Both the position numbers and the translations under genes were made by a program. From NCBI RefSeq assembly GCF_030272615.1, contig NC_081405.1, positions 313,804,235 through 313,864,234 on the forward strand: 60,000 nt of DNA, given 5' to 3'. Positions 20,492 to 33,059 of the stretch are shown here, in pieces; the first letter of the stretch is position 1, and the number at the start of each line of letters is the position of its first letter. A model generated the notes under the pieces. The model was not told the DNA's origin. It was given only the letters and a program-made list of their open reading frames with translations, and did not search any database. This DNA is from Cryptomeria japonica. Its lineage: Eukaryota > Streptophyta > Pinopsida > Cupressales > Cupressaceae.

Positions 20492-23400
20492 TTATTTCTT
20501 GGTAAAAGCTTTATAATTTTCAATTATACATGCAACTGCTTGGACTGGAGGATTAGCTACATGCTTAATTCTAAATTTATATTTCTTCAAAACCTCATCC
20601 GCATGTGCTTCCTATTCCTCTAACTCCTTCACTGTGTCTGCCACCTCCTAACATTGAGTGATTAGATATGTGTATCTATCCATAAGGGGGACATCAAATT
20701 GGGCCGCGGATCCTAGATGTTGTGCCTCATATGCATCCCACTGATTCAAAACTTGTTGTTGGTTTATTATTCCCGTATCAGTTATTTTGAGGCCAAAAGG
20801 TCCCAATATATTTGTCACAAAACTCTCATATGACAAAATTTCCCTAAGGAGAGGGTCTTGAATGTCAATCATATCCTTGATCTATTGCTGATACATTTCA
20901 ATCTTTAGCTCCAAAATGTATACATAGGACTATAAGTTTTTATAGCTATCGCCTCCTAAGAAGTCTTCTTTTATTACCATCTCTTCTCCTAGCCGAAATA
21001 TCCTTTTCAAAACTCAGAACTATTTATTGAAAGTGTTCGCCTTCCACTCCCATTGTGTGGAGCAGGTTGCCAAAGCTCCACCTTCTTGTACCGCCTTATG
21101 ATATATTTCTACTGTATTTTGCAAGAACAACCTAATCTTGGCCGCATTTACCTAGGTCCAAGATTTGGCGGCAGCAGCCACTTGTCTCACCTCTACTAGT
21201 GCCTTTACTTCTCCCTCTGGCAGTGATGAGGTTGAGGGTAGGTCATTAGCTCTACAAGAGTCTATAGGTTTACTTATTTCAATCAGGAGTTATTTATATT
21301 TCCCAAGTTGCACCTTAAGCTCCATATTTGAGGTGTGCTCCTTTTCAATGCGCCCTCTGACAACACTTCTGGCTAGCTCCAAAGTATCTATCTCTCCCCA
21401 CTTGGTTTGCTTACCCAAATTTACCTGGGATATTTGATACTTGGGAGAAACCTGTCCTTCAACTTCATGTGGAACTTCCACATCTACAATCACCTCACCG
21501 GAATCATTTTTGGATAAATGATGGATGGTTTTTAGCTTTCTAACCTTTGGTGGTTCCTCAGTGATTACTTGTTGTAGAGTGACCTCTGGGAGTTCTACTT
21601 TTCTCTTTTTCTTCCCGAAGGTAAACTGTAGCCATTGTGGTGTATCTTCATCTTTATCATCCTGATGTGATACTATATCTGCAGTTATGACATGGACTTC
21701 TACCTGCTCCTCTGCTTCATCTCTTACTTCTGCTCCTGTTTGCCCAGGATCTTGGGGCAAGGAAATTTGGTGGGCTAGGTTAACCTTGGAGAGTTTGTTG
21801 TTTGTGTAACTCTCCTAGTTTGCCACTAACCTCCTCATTTAATTCCATTTCTTCATCACCTGGCTTTGTTTCCCCTTTCCCGACTTCTATATCCTTAAGA
21901 AGGTCCTCTTGATCTTGAGGAGTTAGGATCAAACTTTCATTCAATATGTCTTCTGCCTCATCCTCTTCCCCTTCTAGTAGTCGTTGTTGCTCAAGATCAT
22001 CTTCTTCCTGACTGGAGTCAGACTCGATGTTTCTAACTTTCACCCCTACAGTGGTAGATGTGAAGCCTCGCACTCCGAGCTGCCCTACAAATATATTGAC
22101 TAATGGTGGTGTAGGAGCAGTGGTTCTTGGAGCACTTGTGGCATCTGTTGAAGGTGGCTAAGCGGGTCTCTCCTTAGTAGCTTCTACATTCTATTCTTGT
22201 TCTTGGGTACCCTCTCCTTTAGTGTGGCCTATAGCCATCCTTGGTGGGAGAACTTTTGCGAGTGGTACTGCGCCCATCCCATCGGTCACTCCCAAGTCTA
22301 CAACCTTTTTCAACAGTTCAGACTCCCTCATCTTCTCTTGGAGCTTCTTTAGTAAATCCTCAGTGCTTTCTTGAGGCTTGTCTTCTTCACCAGGGTCAAT
22401 GGATGTGTTTTGCCTCGAGGTTGATCTTGTCTTTCAAGCGTACTCCTTATTGCCCCTTGAATAAGGTACCCCTGAGGTGGATTCCTTTTGTTTTGTCTTT
22501 GAGATGCTGGGCCTTACCCTCTGGCGTAGCCATTGCTTGGTTTTGTCAATGACTACTTGGGAGACCTTTTCCATATTTGTGTCTTCACTTGCAAACCATT
22601 TTACTGGGGAGAGGGCCTTCTTATCTATCCCTGATTCCCTATAAACTGGATCAAATAACTCTCCATCATCCCTCAAATCTTTAGGGAGGTTAGTCTCGAT
22701 ACCAAAATCTCTCACCTATGGGACAGATAACTTGTTAGAGTTCTTTTCCCTGACCTCAAAACTATCTTGCAAGTTGGCCCAAAAGTCTTCCAAGCTGGGC
22801 CTGTGCCCCTCATATGCCTTAGGCGTAGCTTGTTTGAGTTTCCCGTAGGGATCATAAAATTCCCTAGCATGAACATATTCTTTCAAGTTTAAATCCTGAA
22901 GCTCTTGTTCTGCCAACTTTGCCACTTGTATCTTAGAACAGGCAAAGTATCCAATAGACACCGAGAAATCAATACCTATTTTATGTTTTGATGACAGTAG
23001 TGATTGGAGGCCTACAAGCTTCCTTACATATTCTAGCAGAATTACCCTATCGTTACAGTAACGAGGCAGCAGCATTGGGTTCCCTATGAATCCACTAGCC
23101 CTAATGTAAGTGGAGCGTGGGTTTTGGATGAACCAACATGCCCACTCTCGAATGAGCCATACCCTCCGGGCTAATCCGATATCCTACATCCCCTATTAAT
23201 TTGATGATTATTGGGAAAATGAAGGCATCATTAACTCTCTAGAAGTGCACATTTGCATTGGCTAGAGTGAGTTGGGAATAATACTCCCATATCTTCTTTT
23301 GTCCTTCTTTCTCTCCCAATTGACCTTCCACCTATAGGCCTAGGAATTTTCCAGCTACCTAGATGACATATGATGTGAAGAAGAACTTTTGGGTATGTTG

Positions 23401-24105
23401 CACCTCTTTCATCTGCTTACAGATATTATCAGAGAGGATATGTGGCCAATCAAAGTATTATTTCCCTATTAACACAGTGCTCATGAACTGGAACATCTAG
23501 GGATGGAAATGCTTGCAGTCCGGCTTTCCAAAGGCCCTATTAAGCATAATGATTAGGTCCTTTTGAGGTTCTTTGAAATCCGCCCTCAGGATCTTTGTTG
23601 CCTTGAGCCCTGTCTTTCTTTCTTCTTCTACCCAATTGGTATTCATGTGCCTCTTACTAGCTGATACTTTGTCATTCCATGCCTTTAAGGCCTCTTCTTT
23701 GGTTAGCAAAAATACTTCTTCCCTGGTGGGGATACCAAAGACGAATCCAAGCATATATGGGGACAACTTTATAACCATTTTTCCTTGTGCATCTGTGCAC
23801 TTTCTAGTCTTTGGATTGTAAAATGGAGCAATGGCCATTATTAATTCTGGTTCCTGTAACGACTGTGGGAATACAGTAGCTTCTACTAGGCCGAATCTCT
23901 TGATTCTTCGGTGGAGGGCCTCCAGACTAGGTTTATCCAATTGAGCCCTGATATCTTCAATTTCTATGTGGTCGATTTCAGTATCTGTAACCCATCTGAT
24001 TTGATCCTCAAGCTTTGAAACATAGACCTGTCCTTGATAATGGTATTTCATGGTGGCTAGGATTCTATCAATTTCTTTGCCTCTTTTTCTCGAGGATGAT
24101 TCCAT
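20492..24105 (-). pseudogene. Antisense accessory ORF 1 of element C (retrotransposon aORF family)
   Basis: The minus-strand frame starts at ATG 24105 (MESSSRKRGKEIDR) and ends near TAA 20492, about 1200 codons with stops and frameshifts. The N-terminal 200 residues are well preserved and contain GLVEATVFP, FYNPKTRKC and LGFVFGIP (23892-23728). Then come YFDWPHILSDNICKQM (about 23450) and FFFTSYVI. A Glu-rich region (22073-21780), an SV40-like basic motif KKKRKV (about 21600) and a C-terminal block with RSVVRGRIEKEH (about 21350) follow. The same blocks occur in the sense accessory ORF of element E, so this is a real protein family and not a chance frame. It lies between PBS and gag, opposite to element C's own genes. 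The function is unknown. The basic motif suggests, but does not prove, nuclear location. Confidence 0.8.
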
Positions 24106-24199
24106 CTAACCACTCAAACTTGCAAGCAAAACGCAAATCTTTAGTCTCCAAAATTAGGCATAAACTTTAATTTGCTTCGAGACTTCAGGGTCTCAGGCT

Positions 24200-25130
24200 A
24201 GGCACAAGGGGAGAAGGCTCAGAACTTCGGAGCTCTGGGGTTTTGAGGTTAGGTGTATGCAAAAACTACCCAAAACTTCGGGGTTCCGGGGTTCCGGGAT
24301 CATGGAATGGGGTGATCCAAGACTCCGGGGCTCCGGGGTGATGGAATAAAAAAACGGCCGGAATTATGGAAAGGAAACCATCTGAAACTCTGGGGATCCG
24401 GGGTTCTAGGGTGGTGGAATGAAAAGGCACCCCGAGACTCCGGGGATCCGGGGTGCTGGAAATGGGGGCCGCCCAGAACTCCAGGGATCTGGGCACAAAA
24501 ACAAGGGCACAAGGGCATGTGACAAAAAAACAAGAACACAAACAAACAAGCAAAAACAACAAAAAGGGAAAGGAGAACTAACCTAAAAAAAACACAACAA
24601 GGGCAAGAAAATTCACCAACCTGGTCAATCGAAATGCCTGAAAACGCCAAGGAAAACTCGGAAGTTCACGACTTAGAGCTAGGGGGGAGGAGCTTTGAAT
24701 GCATAAAATGAAAAAAAATCCTATCATCTCTATTTATAGCCTCCCAAACCCGTTCGTAAAAAAGCCATAAACACAACCTTGGGATCTTGGGGTCCCGAGC
24801 TCCCGAGCTCAACAAAAGAAGAAGAACACCCCACCCCAAAACTCTAGGACCCCAGGGTTCCAAAGTGAAAGAACAAAACAAAAGAACCACCTCGAGACTC
24901 TGGGACAGAAAAGAAAAGTGGAGGGGGACCTCAGGACTCCGAGAATCCAGGGTTCTGAGGTCAAAACCAAACAAAGGAAAGAAAAGAGGACCTCGGGACT
25001 CCGGAGTTCCAAGGTTGAAACAAAGAAAAGAAAAGGAAAAGGGGACCTCGGGACTCCGAGACTCCAGGGTTCCAAGGTCAAAACAAAAGAAAGGAAAAGA
25101 AGGAAAGAAAAAAAAAGGTGGGGGGGGGAC
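24200..25130. repeat. GC-rich degenerate minisatellite between antisense ORF and gag
   Basis: Many copies of units such as GACTCCGGGGATCCGGGG (24280-24490) and GGGACTCCGAGACTCCAGGG (24780-25080), separated by purine-rich stretches (AAAGAAAAGG). The period is irregular, about 50-65 bp. Open frames on both strands here are by-products of the repeat. The tract lies directly upstream of the antisense ORF's start and upstream of gag, so it may hold promoter or packaging signals. That is inference. Confidence 0.75.
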
Positions 25131-25374
25131 CCAAATTTTGACGCAAAGAGACTAATGGGGAAAAGATATACAAGGCATAACAGATCTCTCTAAACCTTAT
25201 CATATCAAACATTGTCAACAAAACACAACAAGCAATTCAAGGAAGGACTTTGGTAACATCTACCTTTGGTGCTAGAGATCCATATGCAAAACACTTCACC
25301 CAATATTAATCTTTCATTTCATCACCAACTCATCATCATTTTCACCAAACTTCAACAAAAACTTGTAAACAAAA
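25131..25374 (+). other. Sequence upstream of gag in element C
   Basis: An AT-rich 240 bp stretch. It contains TTTGGTGCTAGAGATCC near 25264, which looks somewhat like a PBS. No matching LTR is seen upstream or at the far end of the element. Nothing else is recognised. Confidence 0.4.
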
Positions 25375-27107
25375 TGGCTCAAACCAGATCAAGGTCTAGA
25401 CAACTAGAAATTGAAGAGGAAGAGTAGTAAAATCTCAATGAATTCTAAGAAGCCCTTGGAGAAAACACAAATGATGAAAATCCAAGTACTTCTACTCCTG
25501 CCACAATAGAAAGGTCACAACACAACCCTCTCTTTAATCGACTTTTTGATGAAATACTCAGAAGCAATGTTGATGCTCACTTTTTAAGACTTGCCCAAGA
25601 GGGAGCCAAAGTACCCTCTGATTTTGATATTGCACAACTAAGGCAAGCATCAGAACACCAAAGTCATAATGAGGATGAAAGAGGTCGAGATCACATTAGA
25701 TACAACCTTCATCAAGGAAATCCCCCACCTCCTCCTCCTCCAAATGACATAGACATGTTGAGGCAACAAGTCGAGAATCTCGCCCAACAACTCCACAGTG
25801 GTGTGAAAACAAACTAGTTTTCACTTAATGACATTTGTCCCTATCCCTTTGATAGGAATCTACATATGCCACCTTTTCCACGAGGGTTTAAAACACCTAA
25901 GTTCAAAAAATATCGAGGAAAAGGAGACCCTCATAATCATGTTAGAGAATTTCATTCATCTTGCCTAGAAGTGGTATATGAGGACACATACCTAATGAGA
26001 CTCTTTCCTCAAAGTTTGGCAGGGACAACCACGTAATGGTTTTCCCGACTAACAGGCGGCATTAGGACATTTGAAGAACTGGTCCAGAAATTCCTTGCAC
26101 ATTACTCACTTGACATTGAACGTGATATCACCATGGCTGATCTATGTAACACTAAGCAAAAACCAAGGGAGCTATTTTTAGCTTTCCTGCAATGATGGCG
26201 ACGAATGTCTAGCAGACGTTCCCTTCAGCTACCTAAAAGAGAGCTAGTGTAAATCTGTATTTCCAACTTAAATGAAGAAATGTAATTTCATTTAGACATG
26301 AAGGGCATAGAGTCCTTTAATGAAATGATCACCTAGGGTTTAAAATGTGAACGAGCCCTCATCAAAAAGGGACTTATCAAAATATACAATGAACCCAAAG
26401 ATGCGCCTCGCCCGTGATTCAACAGTGATAAACCTAACTTCTGGAATAAAAACAAAAATATTGTCAATGATGGGGTTGTAGATGTAAGAACTATCAAAAG
26501 TGCACAACCTATGGTCTGCTTTGTAGGGAAAAACCCCCCTCCTAGGACCAACACGGTTCCTCCCCCACCAAATCAAGGACGCAATGTACTGTAAGAAGAA
26601 CCAAGACAACGCCAGCAAAATTATAAACAAAAATGAACATACACTCCCTTAAGGGAACCTATTGAAATAGTGTTACGTCAGTTGGTCTCTTCAAATCTGG
26701 TGACTTTACCAAAGACGTCTAATTATGAACCTCAGGTTAAACCTTCATGGTGGAGGGACAATGAACATTGTGAATTTCATCAAGGGAAAGGGCATAAAAC
26801 AAGAAATTGTCACAGATTGAAAGATCTTATTCAGGATCTCATTAACTGAGGTGAGATTTAAATTGAAGGTCACGACCCAAAAACAACAAATAATGATCAT
26901 CTTATGTTTACAAATCCACTTCCATCACAAGATCAAAGGGGTCCTTCTACTTCAGGGCAAAACACAGATACCACTGATTATACGCGAGCCGCCTATAATT
27001 ATACTGTGAATCACCTATATGATGCCAATGAACAAATTGCAACCATTGCCATCAAAAATCCAAACTCTACCTACAATGTTGTTATGCGTCGCAGCAAGAT
27101 CACCATT
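25375..27107 (+). pseudogene. gag of element C (Tat type), cut by element E
   Basis: It starts at ATG 25375 (MAQTRSRSRQLEIEEEE, then a stop). Readable parts include the capsid region with MPPFPRGFKTPKFKKYRGKG, FHSSCLEVVYEDTYLMRLF and LAGTTT, followed by FLAHYSLDIERDI. The Tat-type zinc finger HCEFHQGKGHKTRNC lies near 26770. It ends with YNVVMRRSKITIKA at the junction with element E (27107/27108). Around ten in-frame stops occur, many where CAA/CAG or CGA is expected. The N-terminal part of the protease that should follow is missing on both sides of element E, so insertion was accompanied or followed by deletion. Confidence 0.85.
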
Positions 27108-29619
27108 AAAGCAGTTCCTTGACTGGGCAGAGCTTATTGCTGACTCTATGAGAGAATAGTTGATCATGGCAAAGAAGTAAAAACAACATTTCTTCATGTC
27201 TTCTTATTTGATATATTGTTTGGCATGTACCAAAGAGATAATGGGAATTCCTAGGCAACCTACTGAAGGGGATGTTTTTGTATATGACTTTTACCCCATG
27301 CTGCAAAGAGATAATGCATTACAAGATTTCAAGAGAGTGCATAATGCTTTCCTAGGGGACCCGTGCTATGAATTGAAGAAAATGAAATCAAAACAAATGT
27401 CTAAAGATGCCCAGGCCTTTGTGAAAAGATATGGTAGCTTCTTTGTCAATTTCCTCGTTTATGTTATATAAGGGTAGGTGGTTTCGAAGAGGAACCTTTC
27501 AGACTTCCTCATTTCTGTTCAAATTGTTTTGTCCTTGCTGAGATTTGTAGATAGTTGTCTGTTGTAATTAAGAAAGCTCAACCCAAAGATAAATGGGAAG
27601 ATCATTTCCTTGTTCAATTGGGCGCTTTATCTTGTAGTTCAATGTCAGATGTGTTGAGCATAGGAGCTGACTTGAATAATTTTAATTTCAAACTGTATCA
27701 AGGAAGGAATGGCTTTGATAATAAAGGTTTTTCACGGGGCCTTGGTTTGATGGTGCGCCCTCCTATCCCACACTTGGAATACTTTTGGGAAGATTGTTGT
27801 GATGAATTTGAAGTGTTCAGGAGAAAAAATATGAGAATGGTTCTGGGAGAGATAGTTTCACTCCAAGTGAAACTTGATATAAGTGGGATCAAAGAAGATA
27901 ATCTAGAGCTATTTGAATCTGGGTATCTAGATCAAACTGAACCTAAAACATTCTCTATTAATTGGGATGTGGAAGAAGAAGATGATATATAGCTTAGAAC
28001 AAAAAGAGTCATGGAGACAACTGCAGATTGGGTTAATAAGAAAAGAGCAATGAAATCAGTCAGGATCAGTCCTACAAGAGATAATGTGGTTTCTCTACAT
28101 TCTCCAAAAAGCTTTTCTAAACCCACTTCTATGCCTGTTCATGCAGGTAAAAATAAGAAGTCATCTCACACCAAGAACGAGCCTAATCCTGCTTTGAATT
28201 GTCCTGCTCCTCGATTTACAAGGTCACGGAGTGGTGCACAGAAGAAAATGGATGTATTCAAAGACACAGAGGTGAAAGACAAGACCCTCAACCCTCAGAT
28301 TTTTGAGTTCGAGGACCTTGATAGTGATATTGTCAACACCATGGATTCCCATGCAATCAATGTAGCCATGACACCGCCACCTAAAGTAACTGGAAGAACA
28401 TCTAGTTCAAGCACAACTCCCAAATGGTTAACTACTTCAGTAAGTAAGAAATGGAGCTTGATCCCAGTGTTTATCCCAATTCAAGACATGGTGATTAAAT
28501 ACATGGAAAAAGGTCCTAAACAGAAGAAGTTCAAAACAACCACCAGGTTGGACGTTGATGAAAAGACCGGGAGATGGGTTGTTGAAATTGCTTCTTATAA
28601 ACCCAAGGATGAAAGTAAAGAAAAAAATGCAGAAGATTTTGAAGTCACCAAAGTACATCTGGGAAGCATGAGCAAGGACTCTGATAACCACCTTTTCAAT
28701 GTGATGGCTAAGAAAATTCTCACCAGGTCAGTGAAAGATGGACAAGAGAAAAAAGAACTGAAAAAGCACATCAAGGTTTTAGCCCTATTCATTGATAGCC
28801 TAGGTTGTTTTGGAGCACTCCCTATATTGCAAGCTTCAAAAAACTTTGATCCCACTTCACCAGAGAACAAGAAACTAATGAATCAAGTTCAGTGAGCCAA
28901 GAGCATCACAGGGGCCATAGAAAAATGGATTGAAGGGGTGATCAAGGATGGCGAAAAATATATTACAAATTCTGGGAAGCTATGTGATGAAATTCAAAAC
29001 CTCATTGCGGAGATCCAAATTCAGGTTATGCAATGGGAAAAGGAGGAGCATAAGTGGGAAAACATATTACCCATGTTCTCCAAGATAGAAAAATATGGAG
29101 CCACTAAGTTTTTAATAGAAAACTCAATAAAATTGGTAATTGATGAGTGCCAGCTCTTTGTGTTGAAGAAAACCATAGCGTGGCGGATAATTACATTCAA
29201 GGTTGTAATCTCTGATGCCAAAGCCTCCATTTATGAGCTCCAGGAACTTCAATATAGCTTGGTCAATGATAATAAAGTGGTTAACCCAAATCATGATTGG
29301 AAACTAGGACTTTATGGGCTGAATACACAAGACGTGATAAAGGCATTTAAATTGCACATGGAGAAAATTAGAGCCAAAGGAAACTTTACTTCTGAAGATA
29401 TAACACAGATTGCCCGACTTGAATCCATGATGTTAATTGGCAATGATCAGTTACCTAAACATGCTGATAAAATGGTAAACACGCAGGTGAGAAAGGGAAG
29501 CTGCAAAGGCGAAGACTAATGCCATGAAGAATTTGAGTCAGTCTATGATTCAGGAGCTTACAATCGCCCATGATGCCTGGAAAAGTGGGAGAGGAGATGA
29601 CGCTGGAAATGAAGCATAA
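27108..29619 (+). pseudogene. Accessory ORF of upstream unit of element E, 5'-truncated copy
   Basis: Homology to the full copy at 37709-40783 starts at GCAGTTCCTTGACTGG (27111 versus 38298) and continues through the PPT into the LTR. It encodes MGIPRQPTEGDVFVYDFYPM, then PHLEYFWEDCCDEFEVF (27760-27820), a Ser/Lys-rich linker and a conserved block around KKFKTTTRLDVDEKTGRW (28525-28580). A helical C-terminal part (KWIEGVIKDGEKYI, WKLGLYGLNTQDVIKAFKLH) and an end in AWKSGRGDDAGNEA at 29619 follow. It has few stops but at least three frameshifts, and one lost base near 29490 shifts the last 40 codons. It is in the same orientation as gag-pol. Function unknown; see the full copy. Confidence 0.8.
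29579..29597 (+). other. Polypurine tract before first LTR of element E
   Basis: GGAAAAGTGGGAGAGGAGA, purine-only except one T, directly precedes TGACGCTGG, the LTR start. It also codes the KSGRG residues of the accessory ORF. Confidence 0.8.
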
Positions 29620-30483
29620 TTTGATGCTTATGATTTGTTTTTATTTTTAAAGTCTTTTCAAAGACCTTGCAATTACTTCAGGACATCTGTCCCCTAAATA
29701 CTCTGTTAGTTTTATAATTATTTCAGAGGAGGTCGGGTTTTCAGGGAGACCTCCTCTGTTCTTCAAAAAGACTACTATAAGTTAGATGAAAAAGATTTAG
29801 AAGGGGTTAGAATAGTAGACTTATGGATTAGAAAATTTTGTTTTTCTGAAGGAAGTGATCAGTTTTTTTTTATAAATTTGAAATTGGAAGGAACTTATTT
29901 GTGTATCTTTATGTCTTTGTTGCATGGAATATACATATAAAGATCATATGCATTTTGAGGTTTTAAATCTTCGAGTTTGAATCCATGGAGTAATGTTTCT
30001 TTGCAAATATTAATCCAGTCAAATTGTCTATGATTATCTTTCTAATGGTGAATGCTATTATTAATCTGGAGCTTCTTTCTGTGTTGTTTAGAAATATATT
30101 TGGTTGAAAAGAGACTTTGTTTCTCTTGTTTATTTTTATGAAGTGCTGAAATCGGTGTTATTGAACTTTGCTTTGATTACTTCTGATTTTCGTGGTGAAG
30201 CATCTTGAAGAAATTTTTTCTGAAATATTTGCATATTACCGTCCTCTCATCTAAGAATGAAGTAGGCAGCCTTATGTGCTTTCAAGTTAAAAGCATGTCA
30301 TTTTTATTTAGTTAGATTATTCCCTAAATAACTAATGGAGGGAGCTGTACCTATTTAAAATTTAGAGGGAAGTGATGTATGTCACACTTACCCAACTGTT
30401 TAGTTGAACTTTTGTTTTTCAAAGAGGGTAACAAAGCTTTGAATTAATTCAATTAAAAGAAAGACAAAATTTGTTCACTAACA
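29598..30483 (+). repeat. First (shared) LTR of element E (886 bp)
   Basis: Begins TGACGCTGG after the PPT and ends TTCACTAACA seven bases before the PBS. It matches 40762-41647 over its whole length with scattered substitutions. A TATA-like CATATAAAG lies near 29935. The first 22 bp are coding for the accessory ORF of the upstream unit. Confidence 0.85.
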
Positions 30484-30489
30484 TATTTT

Positions 30490-30506
30490 TGGTGACTCTG
30501 CTGGGG
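30490..30506 (+). other. Primer binding site of element E
   Basis: TGGTGACTCTGCTGGGG, seven bases after the LTR end. This resembles PBS sequences common in plant Ty3/gypsy elements. I do not assign the tRNA. Confidence 0.75.
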
Positions 30507-30560
30507 ACGTCAACATTCAATAGATCAGTATGTTATATATTTGTTAAAACTAAGTAAGTC

Positions 30561-32950
30561 ATGGTTTTACCTGCTGATAGAATTTATCAACAATGCATAC
30601 TTCAACTCGTGCTTCAACCTGGCTTACATTTTGAAGACACCTAGGAAGATATTATTGCCGACCTTAACGTTGTTGCCTGGAAAGTTAGAACTCATAACCA
30701 ACAGTATCAACAAGATCGCCTGGTATTGGAAAGAGCAGAAGAAATAGGTGAACGGTTGAGAAGGATTCACATAGCCCAAGAAGTTGTTGTGATTGATAGA
30801 GTTGTTCAGAGGCCCTAGAAAAAATAACACTAGATTTTCATCCTTATACTATATCACAAAGGAGAGAGGGAGTTTTTTATAACTTTTTTGAAGAACTGCA
30901 AGGGTTATCACTCTCTACAAATTTCACTCCCAAGAGGAAGGCTAAAAGTAGACCTTCTTCCCCTACTAAAACTACTCCCAAAGTATCTCTCTCTTCTAGC
31001 AATTGGCAAGTGTTAACGCTTTCTGGAATTCAAGATCCTCCTCTTGTAACTATTTTCCCTATTTCAATAATGGCTCAACCATGGGATGGTGCAGTCGGGC
31101 CTCTTGCTCTCGTTGCTCATAATCCTCTCCCGAAAGGGGCTAGGGATGTTGTACCTAAGTTCAATGGAGATGGGAAAATCTTAGTTGAAGAACATTTGAA
31201 CTCCTTTAATGTAGCGACTGGGATACTGGCAGTGCAGCAGGAAGATGTGGCTATTAGGCTTTTCGCTCAAACTCTTACTGAGGGAGCAGCAGATTGGTTT
31301 AGTCATCTACAGGTAGGATCTATAACTAATTGGCTAACAATGAAAATTGCTTTCAAGAAATGGTTCAAGAGTGTTGATGATGAGCACTCACTTTTGGCTT
31401 AGCTCACACAAATGAAGAAAGAGATTCATGAGCCAATGAGAGATTATGTGGCTAGATATAATAAAATTATTCATAAAATTCCCCTTGCTAAAAGACCAAT
31501 TGTTGATAACCAACAATGTTTCTTTATCAACTCTATGCCTCCTGATGTTGGTTTCCATCTCAGAAGAAATAGGTCAGCTGATCTTGATACTACATAGAAC
31601 CAAGCTATAGAGCTTGAAGATGATTTAATAATAGCAAGGAAGTGGAGGAAATATGTGTAAATCCCTCAAGGTCAATCTCAAGATTCCACTTCTTCGAATG
31701 ATCCAGTTGTCCAAAGATTAGTCAATGATATGATTGCCTTGAAGAGGCAAATTTCAAAAACTGGAGGTTCTTACCCACATCCCTATCAAGATATAAGTAG
31801 GAAACAACCAAGCCAGCACAATTATGGGTGAACTTTGCAACTCCCTGCTGCCCTGCAAAGATTGCAAATAGAAGGTCCTCCTGATAAAGGTGTTATGTGC
31901 TCTTTTCACCTTACTTCAGATCATGATGGGAATTCTTGTCCTGACATGATAAGGCATGTCCAAATGGAAAGCACAAAGGATGAACTCAGGGATTTCACTG
32001 AAGCAGAGAAGATTCAAGAAGTACCTGGAGACTTTGGATCATTTTACCTTGAATACGAATCAGATTCAGAAAGAGGTGGTAATATTTTGGTAACTCTTGA
32101 AGACCCTACATGTGCAATCCTTACAAGGAATCAACGAACCCCCCAACCTGCTCCTGTTGCAAACTCTCCCGAAACTAATTTCAAGGGTAAGGGTCTCGCA
32201 AGTAATGATTCTTCCTTTCATGCAAAAACTCTTGAAGTTAATATTTTGCAAAGAAATACTGAAAGTAAAAACAATTCTTCTCCCTCTCCCTCTTTTGACA
32301 TAATTGAATTTTGCAAATCCTCAACTGTTCAAATTTCCACTGCCGAATATTTGAAACTAAACCCGGGGGAATTAGACAAGTTGGTCAAATATGTAAAAGG
32401 AGATCCTACCTCAAAGTCCTCAGTGCATGAGTGTATGGTTGATAATGGTTTGTTTGTTGTGGAAAAACCTACACCTGCTTCTATCCCTTCCACTGATTCG
32501 ATTAATCCCTGTGCCTCTCACAATGCTGAAGATAAGCTTGACACTAAAGTTCTAAAACCTGAACCTTTTTATATCTCTCTCCTCTTGAATGGTCAGAATC
32601 TTAGTAATTGTATTATAGATTCAGGGGCGTCAGATAACATAATGCCATCATTTGTTGCCAGAGCTTTGGGTTTAACACTTACCAAGACATTTGGGAGATG
32701 TTACTCGATGGATGGGAAGCAAGTCCCTCTCATTGGGCAAGTAAAGGATGCTCAAGTAGTACTCGCAGCATATCCTGATAAAAGGGTAAAGCTGACCATT
32801 TTGGTTGCTGACATTCCTACAAGTTATGGGATGCTTTTGAGTAGGACTTTCTGTGGAGATCTGGGGGGTGAGATCAAGATGGACTTGTCAGAGGCTATCA
32901 TTCCACTAGGAAAACAAAAGATCAAACTTGAACCTAAACTGAAAAAATAA
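30561..32950 (+). pseudogene. gag-protease of element E
   Basis: The likely start is ATG 30561 (MVLPADRIYQQCI), 55 bp after the PBS. The N-terminal coiled coil contains two close stops. The capsid (31130-31600) shows PKFNGDGKILVEEHLNSFN, LTEGAADWFSHL and MRDYVARYNKI. A Cys/His motif CSFHLTSDHDGNSC lies near 31900. An acidic and Ser/Pro-rich linker leads to the aspartic protease (about 32560-32900), with CIIDSGASDNIMPSF as active site and SYGMLLSRTF near its end. From 31835 to 32950 the frame is open (371 codons). The capsid part holds about four stops. Gag would form the particle and the protease would cleave it. A frame change at 32950 separates this from pol. Confidence 0.87.
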
Positions 32951-33059
32951 ATATACATTTTTTCCTTCTGATAATCCCAAAGCCCAGATTATGTTTCGAG
33001 AATGTGAATTTGGAAATTATCTCATTCTTGCACCTGATAAAAAAGAGTTAGAAGAAGTA

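Noticed and set aside
24266-25193. Several open frames on both strands
   Set aside because: By-products of the GC-rich minisatellite, with no protein-like composition or known domain.
25258-25285. PBS-like TTTGGTGCTAGAGATCC before gag, suggesting a separate element nested in C
   Set aside because: No LTR ending just before it could be matched to any sequence after the integrase end (52242-57000). The LTR pair at 7014 and 57888 with its own PBS and PPT explains the gag-pol better. Not fully excluded.
27108-30483. Interpretation of 27108-30483 and 38298-41647 as 3.4-kb LTRs that contain an ORF
   Set aside because: A strong PPT followed by TG sits at 29597/29598 and 40761/40762, giving equal 886-bp LTRs. 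The accessory ORF then lies outside the LTR except for its last codons.
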